Shown here piece after piece: positions 7,015 to 14,036 of a stretch of DNA of 14,043 nt. Each line of letters starts with the position of its first letter. Position 1 is the first letter of the stretch. The stretch lies in assembly GCA_905211505.1 (NCBI GenBank), contig CAJMAX010000028.1:1-14043 (forward strand), given 5' to 3'. Both the position numbers and the translations under genes were made by a program. A model generated the notes under the pieces. That model was given only the letters and a program-made list of their open reading frames with translations. It was not told the origin of the DNA and made no database searches. Source of the DNA: an uncultured bacterium. GTDB taxonomy: Bacteria; Cyanobacteriota; Vampirovibrionia; Gastranaerophilales; Gastranaerophilaceae.

Positions 7015-8067
7015 ATGGATAGAGATTTTATTAATAAAAAAAGGGATGCCGCTTTTCAAATTAAATTAGATAAAGAGGGCGGGAATATTATGGATTTTAT
7101 GCCATTAGGTAACATCTTATATGTTATAAGAACAGAGAGTATTTATGAGATAAAGACACCTGATGCTATTGACCCAGAAAGAAAATATCCCAATACAAAA
7201 GCTATAACTCGTAAAGTAATTGGTTATGGAACAAAGGATAGTCTTGTATATAAAACATTAGGCTTGGCAAAGAAAATATTGAACAATGTAATTCTAGAAG
7301 ATAATTCTAAAAAGGATGTCATTCTAAATTCATATTTTGAATTATTGAAACATATTGTGCATCTATATGAGTTGTACCAGCGATTAATAAATGAATTTAT
7401 AAAAAAAGGTAAAGCGTATGATAATCTTATTGAAACAAGTAAGTACGATTTTCTCCCTGATATTCCTCAGATTGATGAGTTAGAGCCATCAATAAAGGAT
7501 TTCATCTTTTCATTTCATAAAGCCCAAAAGGTTCTATTGTCTTTTTTTAGAAGAATGTATGAGGATAAAATAGGTGTTTTTACAAACTTAGATAGTTTTG
7601 TGGCTCGATATTCTCAATATTATGGGGAAAATTCAGAGTGGGCAAATACTATACGAACAGATGATATTCCTTGGTGGAAAGAAACTTGGCAAATTAGAAA
7701 TTGCTTAGAACATCCTGAAAATGAGGTTACCTATATAAAAATTTACAATATAGAACCAGCACCTAATAATAAAATTATGCCACCATCATATAAGTATAAA
7801 ATTAAATTAGATAACAACTATAAAGAAACGGAACAAATTGATTTGCTTAGAGATGTAGAAGTGTTTCTATACAATATAATTGATTTTTCAAAAGATGCAT
7901 TATTACACACAATCAAAGATAATTGTGATCGAAATTTTGAGTGGATAATTTATAAAATAGCAGAATCCAGAATAGATCCTGATTATCCGTGTGAATATGA
8001 AATTCTGCCCAATATGAGTAAATTTGACGAGATGATTAAAAATGCAGAAAATAAAACAAGTATTTAG
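7015..8067 (+). CDS. Protein with HEPN-type RNxxxH motif
   Basis: I do not recognise this 350-residue protein as a whole. It has no signal peptide or membrane helices and is predicted mostly helical and cytoplasmic. Residues 228-233 read RNCLEH, which fits the R-N-x3-H signature of HEPN ribonuclease domains. It lies at the end of a helix (WWKETWQIRNCLEH), as in those domains, with long helices before it (105-135, 160-185) and another after it (275-300). HEPN proteins are common in toxin-antitoxin and phage abortive-infection systems, which would suit an island. However, no MNT nucleotidyltransferase antitoxin gene is adjacent, and a six-residue motif can occur by chance. AAGGAAG at 7001-7007 is eight bases before the ATG. 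The gene is transcribed divergently from the recombinase. Confidence 0.75.
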   Translation: MDRDFINKKRDAAFQIKLDKEGGNIMDFMPLGNILYVIRTESIYEIKTPDAIDPERKYPNTKAITRKVIGYGTKDSLVYKTLGLAKKILNNVILEDNSKKDVILNSYFELLKHIVHLYELYQRLINEFIKKGKAYDNLIETSKYDFLPDIPQIDELEPSIKDFIFSFHKAQKVLLSFFRRMYEDKIGVFTNLDSFVARYSQYYGENSEWANTIRTDDIPWWKETWQIRNCLEHPENEVTYIKIYNIEPAPNNKIMPPSYKYKIKLDNNYKETEQIDLLRDVEVFLYNIIDFSKDALLHTIKDNCDRNFEWIIYKIAESRIDPDYPCEYEILPNMSKFDEMIKNAENKTSI

Positions 8068-8254
8068 AGATGAGGTAACAAGATAAGATAATTGCTTATC
8101 TCGTCTATCTAAGATTACAGCACAAGTAACCATTACGCTGCACAAATGAGGAAGCATTACTTGTTACGATTCGGTGGCTGGTACAGGCGTGGCACAATAT
8201 TGTGTCACAGTTCAAAATGGTTAAATATCAATGTTTTCAAAGGAAAGAGACATT
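8068..8254. other. Gene-free attachment-proximal region with repeats
   Basis: No gene is seen between the HEPN-motif gene and the tRNA fragment. An inverted repeat AGATAAG (8081-8087) / CTTATCT (8095-8101) could end the upstream transcript but lacks a T-tract. GCACAA occurs at 8120-8125, 8140-8145 and 8192-8197. The last is half of a 20-bp palindrome with one mismatch (8189-8198 / 8199-8208). GTAACAAG (8075-8082) recurs inverted at 8160-8167. Such short repeats beside an att core could be recombinase or excisionase binding sites. Confidence 0.35.
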
Positions 8255-8299
8255 TTGACATCGTAGAGGTCACAAGTTCGAGTCTTGTCACTCCCACCA
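8255..8299 (+). other. att junction: 3' part of tRNA-Val(GAC)
   Basis: These 45 bases are the 3' part of a tRNA. In order they are the anticodon loop TTGACAT (8255-8261, anticodon GAC), the 3' anticodon strand CGTAG, the variable loop AGGTC, the T-stem ACAAG/CTTGT around TTCGAGT, the 3' acceptor strand CACTCCC, discriminator A, and CCA. The bases just before 8255 cannot pair with CGTAG, so the tRNA identity stops at the anticodon loop. This marks the chromosomal end of an element inserted in a tRNA-Val gene. The rebuilt intact tRNA (starting GGGAGTG) is expected at the other end of the element, left of this window. Confidence 0.75.
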
Positions 8300-8306
8300 A
8301 TTCCGA

Positions 8307-8340
8307 CAGTTCCTTTGAAAAAGGAGCTGTTTTTCTTTTT
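8307..8340 (+). terminator. Rho-independent terminator of the tRNA-Val locus
   Basis: A ten-base-pair stem (8307-8316 with 8320-8329, one G-T pair), a three-base loop and a T-rich tail TTTTTCTTTTT form a strong terminator. It lies eight bases after the CCA end, the expected place for a tRNA transcript, and so supports this side being the original chromosome. Confidence 0.75.
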
Positions 8341-8422
8341 AAAATCAAATATTTAATAAAACTTGTTTTTTTATAAAATTTTGTTATCATTTTTCTGTTA
8401 TTAACTATTAAATTATAATTGT

Positions 8423-8725
8423 ATGATTTTTATGTATGCTTGGAATGCGTGGTGTAGTTTACTTATACCATTGCTTGGTTTGGGTTATGGGATTTATAGG
8501 GCAAAATCAGAAGGTTTGCCGATGGAAAAACTATTAAGTTTTATTCTTATTGTTTCATCTGTTGCCCTTTTGGTTTCTGTTCTATTGTTAAAATTTATTT
8601 TTTGTGACAGCGAAAAAGAATATTTCGGGCTTTATGCAGTTCCTCTAGGGGCATTTGGTCTTAGTGGTTCTTTGCTTGTTATTACGGATTTATCAGAGGC
8701 TTGGAAAAATAAGAATAGTTTGTGA
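8423..8725 (+). CDS. Small orphan membrane protein
   Basis: This 100-residue protein has three hydrophobic helices (about 10-24, 37-60 and 67-86) and a short charged C-terminus. No family is recognised. There is no Shine-Dalgarno sequence before ATG 8423; TATAAT at 8414-8419 lies so close that transcription could begin at or near the ATG, giving a leaderless message, with ATG 8432 as another possible start. The gene lies between two copies of a tRNA-tail-plus-terminator sequence and is AT-rich like the island, so it may be a remnant of another integration event. A real protein is plausible but not certain. Confidence 0.5.
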   Translation: MIFMYAWNAWCSLLIPLLGLGYGIYRAKSEGLPMEKLLSFILIVSSVALLVSVLLLKFIFCDSEKEYFGLYAVPLGAFGLSGSLLVITDLSEAWKNKNSL

Positions 8726-8739
8726 ATTGCCAGCTCAGC

Positions 8740-8782
8740 CCCACCAATTTTAAACGGCTCCTATTATGGGAGCTGTTTTTTT
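8740..8782 (+). repeat. Degenerate second copy of tRNA tail plus terminator
   Basis: CCCACCAATT (8740-8749) and GGAGCTGTTTTT (8769-8780) repeat 8293-8302 and 8323-8334 in the same order and nearly the same spacing. The T-arm expected before CCCACCA is not recognisable here. It looks like an eroded copy of the att-proximal sequence, or a coincidence of two tRNA-like ends. Confidence 0.4.
8755..8782 (+). terminator. Rho-independent terminator
   Basis: The stem 8755-8762 with 8768-8775 (two G-T pairs) encloses the loop ATTAT and is followed by seven T's. It would end transcription of the small membrane-protein gene. Confidence 0.65.
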
Positions 8783-8828
8783 GTTATTTTCACAGGCTGC
8801 TTTCCCACATTTTCCAACTATTTTTGTT

Positions 8829-9785
8829 ATGGAAAAGTTAATCATTTCCAGATATAATTTGCAGGATATAATAGATTCTGAAGCGAAAGGGCCGGCTTTG
8901 ACTGAAAAAAAATTCGACTTTACCGTTGACTATAAAAAACTGAAAATTTTTGATGAATATAACAGCAAAGATATTCTTTTTCCTTTGGTGTTATCTTCGC
9001 CTCACAGCGGCCAAACTTTTCCCGAAGAATTTCTGAACGCCGTTACCATGCCGGCGGACATTCTGAGAAGCAATGAAGACTCTTTTGTCGATGAGCTCAT
9101 TCTGCCCGCGTCAAACACAGGAATCCCATTGGTCAGCATGAATATTTCCCGCGCTTTTGTTGATGTTAACCGCGATAAAATAGAAATAGACCCCAAGATG
9201 TATTACAATTATCCCAGCCAAGGAGATGTCCAAGGAGGAATCCGCTGCCGCGTCGGGCTGGGCGTGGTTCATCGTATCAATGCCAAAAGAGAAAATATTT
9301 ATGACGGCCTGCTTGATTATCATGAAGTTCAGGAACGAATTAAGTATGTTTATGATGTTTATCATAAAAAACTGCAGCAACTTATTGACAAGACACTCAA
9401 AAAATTCGGCTTTTGCTTTGTGTTAGACTGCCATTCCATGCCTTCAAAAATTTGTTCTGTCATGCAGGAAAGCCGGCCGATTGATTTTTGCCTTGGGACG
9501 CTGTTTGACCAAAGCTGTCCGTTAGAAATGAGCGATTTTATGAAAAACAGCCTTGAAAATTTTGATTATAAAGTTTCCGCAAACTGTCCGTATTCCGGGG
9601 CTTTTATCACATTTAACTACTGTCAGCCGCGCAAAAAAATTTACACCATGCAGCTGGAGATGAACAGAGGGCTTTATATGGCAGAAGATGTGCATAAAAA
9701 AAACAATAAATTTCAAAAGATTAGTTCTGATTTATGCTCTTCAATCGAGGCCTTTGCAAATTTTTTGCTGGATTTTAAAAAATAA
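8829..9785 (+). CDS. N-formylglutamate amidohydrolase family protein
   Basis: This zinc-dependent amidohydrolase family (PF05013) releases formate from N-formyl-L-glutamate, as in the last step of one histidine-degradation route; related members act on other N-formyl or N-acyl substrates. Recognisable blocks, numbered from ATG 8829 (318 residues), are SSPHSG (56-61), NEDSFVDEL (82-90), RAFVDVNR (108-115), the metal/catalytic-type block DCHSMPS (200-206) and LEMNRGLYM (276-284). The upstream in-frame ATG at 8766 lies inside a terminator hairpin loop and is rejected, though ATG 8829 also lacks a clear Shine-Dalgarno. No other hut genes are nearby, so the histidine pathway role is not proven here. 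Codon use is more GC-rich than in the island, consistent with host chromosome. Confidence 0.85.
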   Translation: MEKLIISRYNLQDIIDSEAKGPALTEKKFDFTVDYKKLKIFDEYNSKDILFPLVLSSPHSGQTFPEEFLNAVTMPADILRSNEDSFVDELILPASNTGIPLVSMNISRAFVDVNRDKIEIDPKMYYNYPSQGDVQGGIRCRVGLGVVHRINAKRENIYDGLLDYHEVQERIKYVYDVYHKKLQQLIDKTLKKFGFCFVLDCHSMPSKICSVMQESRPIDFCLGTLFDQSCPLEMSDFMKNSLENFDYKVSANCPYSGAFITFNYCQPRKKIYTMQLEMNRGLYMAEDVHKKNNKFQKISSDLCSSIEAFANFLLDFKK

Positions 9786-9843
9786 ATATGTTATAAGTCA
9801 TCTTGTTTTGTTAATAATTGGTTAATGTTTAGCCATAACTTGT

Positions 9844-9872
9844 TTGAACGCGCCGCATATTTTTTATAGAAT
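9844..9872 (+). promoter_or_regulatory. Possible promoter upstream of the SLT gene
   Basis: TTGAAC (9844-9849) and TAGAAT (9867-9872) are 17 bases apart. The distance to the start at 10034 would leave a long leader of about 155 bases, so this is tentative. The rest of 9786-10033 shows no other recognised element. Confidence 0.3.
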
Positions 9873-10007
9873 ATATTGCTTTGCGGCCATGAAATAAACA
9901 ACCTCAGGATTTATGAATCTTGTGATTATAAAATAAGCCGGTAAGCAAATTGAAATTAGTAATTTTTTACTTAGGGATTTTTGTGGCTGTTCTGAGGGTT
10001 TAGAGGG

Positions 10008-10034
10008 ATGCGATCTTCGTATCAAACATTTTAA
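10008..10034 (+). CDS. Eight-codon leader ORF
   Basis: ATG 10008 opens an ORF encoding MRSSYQTF whose TAA shares its last base with the ATG of the SLT gene (TAATG). GAGGG at 9994-9998 is nine bases before this ATG, whereas the SLT gene itself has no Shine-Dalgarno. Translation of this mini-ORF could load ribosomes for the gene behind it. It is equally possible that the arrangement is accidental. Confidence 0.3.
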   Translation: MRSSYQTF

Positions 10035-10798
10035 TGTTACTTTTATTATTACTGATGTTAATTCAGCCTGCGCAGGCAAAAACATATTCCGGTATGGATG
10101 ATGCGCTGGTTTGTAAAAACGCTGCTCTGAAATATGAGGAAAAATATCAGATTAAAGAACATCTTTTGACCACGATTACCAATGTTGAAACAGGCAGATG
10201 GAATGCCGAAAAAAAACAGACGTTGGGTTGGCCGTGGACAATTAACGCCCAAGGCAAAGGGCATTTTTTCAAGACCAAAGCTGAAGCCGTTAAAGCCGTT
10301 AAGGCTTTGCAGGCTAAAGGCGTTAAAAGTATTGACGTCGGCTGTATGCAGATTAATTTGAAGTTTCACGGCAAGAATTTTAAATCCGTCGAAGAAGCTT
10401 TAGATCCGTACAAAAACGTAGAATACGGCGCAAAATATCTGAAAAAGCTGTATAAGGCCAAAGGAAACGACTGGTTTAAAGCGGCTATGGCTTATCATTC
10501 CAATGTTTTGAAAAAAGCATTAAGATATAAGAAAAAGCTGGTTGTCGCTTATGCCAAAGTAAAAAAACAAAATGACGGAAAATCTATTGCCGAGCGTAAT
10601 GTTAAAGCTGCCAAAGTTGCTCAGAATATTGAACGCGGCAGAAAGAACGAGCATAATGCCGCAACAAAGAAAAATGTCAAAAAAATAACAACGGCCGACA
10701 TTGCCGAGTATAAGTTGCGCAACAACGATGCTGCTCAAAAAGCACAGAGCTGGAGAGAGCAAAAATTGGCAGAATATAGACAAGGAACGATTAATTAA
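10034..10798 (+). CDS. SLT-type lytic transglycosylase
   Basis: This 254-residue exported enzyme is predicted to cleave the MurNAc-GlcNAc glycan bond of peptidoglycan. It has a short, very Leu-rich signal peptide (cleavage likely after AQA, residue 15). The SLT domain follows. The catalytic Glu is E52 in NVETG, next to the TLGWPWT block typical of alphaproteobacterial members. GCMQIN (103-108) corresponds to the GLMQI motif, and AYHS (153-156) to the AYN motif. A Lys-rich tail of about 90 residues replaces any recognisable second domain and may bind cell wall or be unstructured. The signal peptide is unusually short and there is no ribosome binding site directly before ATG 10034; a leader ORF ends in TAATG at this start. 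It stands alone, not in a secretion-system cluster. Confidence 0.85.
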   Translation: MLLLLLLMLIQPAQAKTYSGMDDALVCKNAALKYEEKYQIKEHLLTTITNVETGRWNAEKKQTLGWPWTINAQGKGHFFKTKAEAVKAVKALQAKGVKSIDVGCMQINLKFHGKNFKSVEEALDPYKNVEYGAKYLKKLYKAKGNDWFKAAMAYHSNVLKKALRYKKKLVVAYAKVKKQNDGKSIAERNVKAAKVAQNIERGRKNEHNAATKKNVKKITTADIAEYKLRNNDAAQKAQSWREQKLAEYRQGTIN

Positions 10799-10836
10799 TT
10801 GCCTTGACGGACATTATCTGCTAATAGATATGTGTT

Positions 10837-12360
10837 ATGTATGAAGCAATTAAAAATACCGGACTTTATTGGCAGCCACTGGGAGGCAATAATATTGACC
10901 AAATCAGCGGCCATTGTTATCGTTATACCGATGTCATTCGCAGTAACGGAAAACGTCAGTCGACAACGATATTGGTCGATTTGGGCAAATTTGACAATCA
11001 TCAGGCTTTAGGCATACAAAATTCAGCGGCAGCAGTTCCCGATATTCGGGATATTCTGTCCGATAAAGAAGATATGCCTAAAGCCCTTTTTTTAACCCAT
11101 TCGCATCCTGACCATCTTAACGGTATTATCCATTATTTGAAAGCGGGCTATAAGCTTCCGTGTTTGTATGCCGGGAAATATACGTTTATGATACTCTATG
11201 ACCTTTTGCAAGGGTATCACTTTCCACAAAATTTATGGCCTAAGTTTAACGTTATTGAGGATGGCAGCCGCCTTAGCATTGGTTCTTTGGAAATAGAAGT
11301 ACTGGCTTCTTCGCATACCTGTTTTGACAGTCTGGGATTAATCATAAAATCGCCTAACGCGGTTGTTTATCATACCGGCGATATGAAACTTGACCAAACA
11401 ACATATTTTCGGCCGCCGACTAACATCAAAAGGCTCAGAGAACTGGCGCCATCTATCAATGCCGTCGTTGCTGACTTTTACGGCATTTATTCTGACGGTT
11501 TTGCCCTCAAAGAAGCCGATACATTGAAATGTCTGGTTAAACTCATTCGCAAAAGCCGAAAATCAAAGATATTCCTTCCGGTTTATCCGACACATCCGGA
11601 AATGTATATTACAGCATTTCTGGCGGCCTTAAAACTTAAGAAAAATGTCGTATTTTATGGAAATACAGACTTTTTCGGCTATTTGAAAATGATTATAGAA
11701 TATGGGATTTCTTTTGAAAAAATGGCAGAAGGGAAAATTGTTGTTTCCTATTCGCATAATGAAGAAGAAGTTGCCAAATTAAACGATGATTATGTAGTTA
11801 TCGGAACATATAATCATATTCCCGATGTTTTTAACGTCAGCAAAAAAGACTGTTACGGCATCATCACGGCAAAAACGTTTTTCAATCCCCTTAAAGGACA
11901 GCTTAATCTTAAAAATATCAAGTTTGCAACGGTTGATGATTATCCGGAGTTACAAGGATACGGGCACGGCTTTTTCGGCGACTATGAAGAGTTAAATAAT
12001 ATATTGGGACGCCGACCGGTCTTTTTGCCGACACACTGCCCGACTTATATGATTGATGACGTGCGCGAACTGGCAAATTACTGTGGCTTGAAAATTGTCG
12101 ATACAACTCCGAAAAACAACCAGATTTACAGGATTAAAAGAAAAAGAATCGAGCTTGTTTCTGCCTCCCCTGCTAAATGGCTTGTTGTTATTTACAACAG
12201 CGATGATTTTGCCTATATGGCAGAAGTTTTTCAAAAACCGACTTCCGGACATGGTTTTCTTAAGCGTACCATCAGCCGGCGGCGTTGCCAAAACCGATTT
12301 AAATCTTATTTACAAAAACGCATCAATCTGAACAGAGGAAAAAATGGTACAGGTAACTAA
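10837..12360 (+). CDS. RNase J-like metallo-beta-lactamase protein
   Basis: This 507-residue protein has a metallo-beta-lactamase fold with a beta-CASP-like insertion, arranged as in ribonuclease J. Visible motifs are THSHPDH (87-93, metal motif HxHxDH), SSH with H160, TGD with D182, then GHGFFGDYEEL (H377) and LPTHCP with H400, which align with the GHAS and PVHGE blocks of RNase J. Between them lies a segment like the beta-CASP domain (PTHPEMY near 251-257, VVFYGNTDFFGYL near 271-283). It is divergent from canonical RNase J: the usual DSTN is replaced by DFYG. A nuclease role is likely but the substrate is unknown. No Shine-Dalgarno is seen; TTGACG (10804-10809) and TAGATA (10825-10830) could form a close promoter. 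The 3' end overlaps the next gene by 17 bases. Confidence 0.8.
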   Translation: MYEAIKNTGLYWQPLGGNNIDQISGHCYRYTDVIRSNGKRQSTTILVDLGKFDNHQALGIQNSAAAVPDIRDILSDKEDMPKALFLTHSHPDHLNGIIHYLKAGYKLPCLYAGKYTFMILYDLLQGYHFPQNLWPKFNVIEDGSRLSIGSLEIEVLASSHTCFDSLGLIIKSPNAVVYHTGDMKLDQTTYFRPPTNIKRLRELAPSINAVVADFYGIYSDGFALKEADTLKCLVKLIRKSRKSKIFLPVYPTHPEMYITAFLAALKLKKNVVFYGNTDFFGYLKMIIEYGISFEKMAEGKIVVSYSHNEEEVAKLNDDYVVIGTYNHIPDVFNVSKKDCYGIITAKTFFNPLKGQLNLKNIKFATVDDYPELQGYGHGFFGDYEELNNILGRRPVFLPTHCPTYMIDDVRELANYCGLKIVDTTPKNNQIYRIKRKRIELVSASPAKWLVVIYNSDDFAYMAEVFQKPTSGHGFLKRTISRRRCQNRFKSYLQKRINLNRGKNGTGN

Positions 12361-13081
12361 ACATGAAAAAGAATATGTTATCAGGTCTTACGAATGCAAT
12401 AAGAACAGCGTCCTGAGAATCGTTACGCTGCTTAATATTTTTCAGGATATCGCCGACGAACACGCTTCAAAAATGGAACTGGGACTGGAATATTGCCTCT
12501 CCCGCGGACTGGCCTGGGTCGGAAGCAATTATCATATAAAAATTAACCGCCTGCCCAAGATTCATGAACAGATTAAAATTATTACCTGGCCGTCTGAAGA
12601 AAAGAAACTCGGCGCAATCAGGGATTTTCACGTAATTAACACCAGCGGAGAAGATTTAATCCGGGCTTCAAGCCAGTGGATACTGATTAATTTTGAAAAG
12701 AAACGCCCCGTTTGTCTGAGAGATAATCTGCCGGAGTATTCAGCTATCGAAGAAAGGGCTTTGCCGACAGATTTTCCGCGTTTGCCGGATTTGGAAAAAA
12801 TCGATCATCGTCGGGAATTTCATGTTCGTTTTGACGATATCGACCTGAACCAGCATGTCAACAATGCGGTTTATCCCCTTTGGGCGACAGAAAGCGTTGA
12901 TCCTGAATTACGTTTAAATCATTCAACAGCAGAGCTGGAAATCTGTTTCAAAAAAGAAGGCCATTACGGCGAACAGGTAGAGGCTTTGACACAGATGACT
13001 GAACCGATGACTTCCCTGCATAGTATCAAATCTTTAAATGACGGTCGAGAACTTTCCAGAATCAGAATCAAATGGCGTTAA
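12344..13081 (+). CDS. Acyl-ACP thioesterase
   Basis: This enzyme family (PF01643-like) hydrolyses fatty acyl-acyl carrier protein to free fatty acid and ACP. The 245 residues form two hotdog domains: the first around 5-130, with the central helix LNIFQDIADEHA and the strand WVGSNYHIKINRLP, the second from about 155 to the end. The second begins with RFDDIDLNQHVNNAVY (162-177), which carries the conserved D..D.N.H.NN block including N169, H171 and N173. AGAGGA shortly before ATG 12344 lies inside the end of the upstream RNase J-like gene, and the overlap implies translational coupling. The pairing of these two genes has no obvious metabolic logic. The family is best known from plants and many gut bacteria. 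Confidence 0.88.
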   Translation: MVQVTKHEKEYVIRSYECNKNSVLRIVTLLNIFQDIADEHASKMELGLEYCLSRGLAWVGSNYHIKINRLPKIHEQIKIITWPSEEKKLGAIRDFHVINTSGEDLIRASSQWILINFEKKRPVCLRDNLPEYSAIEERALPTDFPRLPDLEKIDHRREFHVRFDDIDLNQHVNNAVYPLWATESVDPELRLNHSTAELEICFKKEGHYGEQVEALTQMTEPMTSLHSIKSLNDGRELSRIRIKWR

Positions 13082-13131
13082 ATTCTGCCCTTGTTATTTT
13101 CAGCAAATAAAAAGACGGTTGTGGAGAAAAA

Positions 13132-13851
13132 ATGAAAATTATCAGTTGGAACTGCAACGGCGGCTTTCGCAACAAATTCCAAGCCTTAGAAAAATTCAAC
13201 GCTGATATCTGGATAATCCAAGAAAGCGAAAGCCCTGATTATTTGAAAGAAAAAAATATCTTTATTCCTGCAAACAATCATTTATGGTGCGGCGATAAAG
13301 CCTTTAAAGGAATGAGTATTTTCAGCTTTCATGGTTTCACATTGCGAATGGCTGATTTTTTCTCCCCTGAGTTCAAATATGTCTTGCCTACTGTTGTTTC
13401 ATCTCCGCGCGGAGAAGAGTGTTCAGTAACCGGAATTTGGGCCTCCAAGGTAAAAGGCAATCCCGACTGGGATTATATCGGACAAATGTGTGTATTTATG
13501 GAGCGTTATTCCCGCTTTTTTACACCTTCAATGATTATGATAGGTGATTTTAACAGCAATATGCAATGGAATCATTATCATAAGAAAGAACATAATTACG
13601 CACGTTTTCTTGAACTCATGAGCGAATTAGAAATGTTTAGCGCATATCACGAAATTAATCACATTAAACAGGGGCATGAGTCGTTACCGACCAGCTATTA
13701 TCATCGGGATGCGGCGCGTGGTTTTCACATTGATTATGCATTTATGGGACGTCAAAATATTTCTACTTTAAAAAACTTTAGCATTGAGGGAAAAGAATGG
13801 CTCAAATTTAGTGACCATATGCCGCTCGTTTTGGAAACAGAAAATGAATGA
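13132..13851 (+). CDS. Endonuclease/exonuclease/phosphatase family protein
   Basis: This 239-residue protein has the full EEP (exonuclease III-like) fold. The blocks are SWNCNGG (5-11, N7), the metal-binding QES with E31, GDFNS (138-142, D139 and N141), HIDYAF (199-204, D201) and SDHMPL (227-232, D228 and H229). It has no signal peptide, so it should act in the cytoplasm on nucleic acid or a phosphoester; the sequence alone does not separate a DNA-repair nuclease from a phosphodiesterase. It is shorter than ExoIII (about 268 residues) and lacks the typical DNA-binding insertions. GGAG just upstream supports the start. It follows the thioesterase by 50 bases and may be in the same transcript. 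Confidence 0.85.
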   Translation: MKIISWNCNGGFRNKFQALEKFNADIWIIQESESPDYLKEKNIFIPANNHLWCGDKAFKGMSIFSFHGFTLRMADFFSPEFKYVLPTVVSSPRGEECSVTGIWASKVKGNPDWDYIGQMCVFMERYSRFFTPSMIMIGDFNSNMQWNHYHKKEHNYARFLELMSELEMFSAYHEINHIKQGHESLPTSYYHRDAARGFHIDYAFMGRQNISTLKNFSIEGKEWLKFSDHMPLVLETENE

Positions 13852-13875
13852 TTATTTTCCTTCCTTTTTTTATTT

Positions 13876-13910
13876 ATGAATTTCATCCCATTATTTTAAT
13901 TAAAATTCAT
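13876..13910. repeat. Inverted repeat after the EEP gene
   Basis: ATGAATTT (13876-13883) and AAATTCAT (13903-13910) form an eight-base-pair stem with a 19-base loop. It follows the EEP stop by 25 bases and might help end transcription, but the T-tract after it is only four bases. Confidence 0.3.
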
Positions 13911-14030
13911 TTTGCAGATATTAGAGCATCTTGTCATATTGAAGTTGTCTGTTCCATGCAAGCTTGTTCGCATTTCCGTTTTTTGAGGGTTCCCCCTACT
14001 TTTTGCGCAAGTTTTCGCTATTTTTCTAAA

Positions 14031-14036
14031 AGGAGG
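14031..14036 (+). promoter_or_regulatory. Ribosome binding site of a gene beyond the window
   Basis: A perfect AGGAGG stands seven bases from the window end. A gene start is expected at or just after 14044. The 180 bases before it hold no gene. Confidence 0.4.

Noticed and set aside
8146..8376. ORF of 76 residues on + across the tRNA fragment
   Set aside because: It runs through the att region, tRNA tail and terminator and has no protein-like composition or ribosome binding site.
8205..8390. ORF of 61 residues on - with TRLELVTSTM
   Set aside because: This peptide is the well-known spurious translation of a tRNA T-arm on the reverse strand.
8766..8828. Upstream start for the N-formylglutamate amidohydrolase
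   Set aside because: The ATG lies in the loop of a terminator hairpin; the extension lacks family similarity, so ATG 8829 is preferred.
11918..12331. ORFs on both strands inside the RNase J-like gene
   Set aside because: They are shadows in other frames of a long gene with clear motifs.
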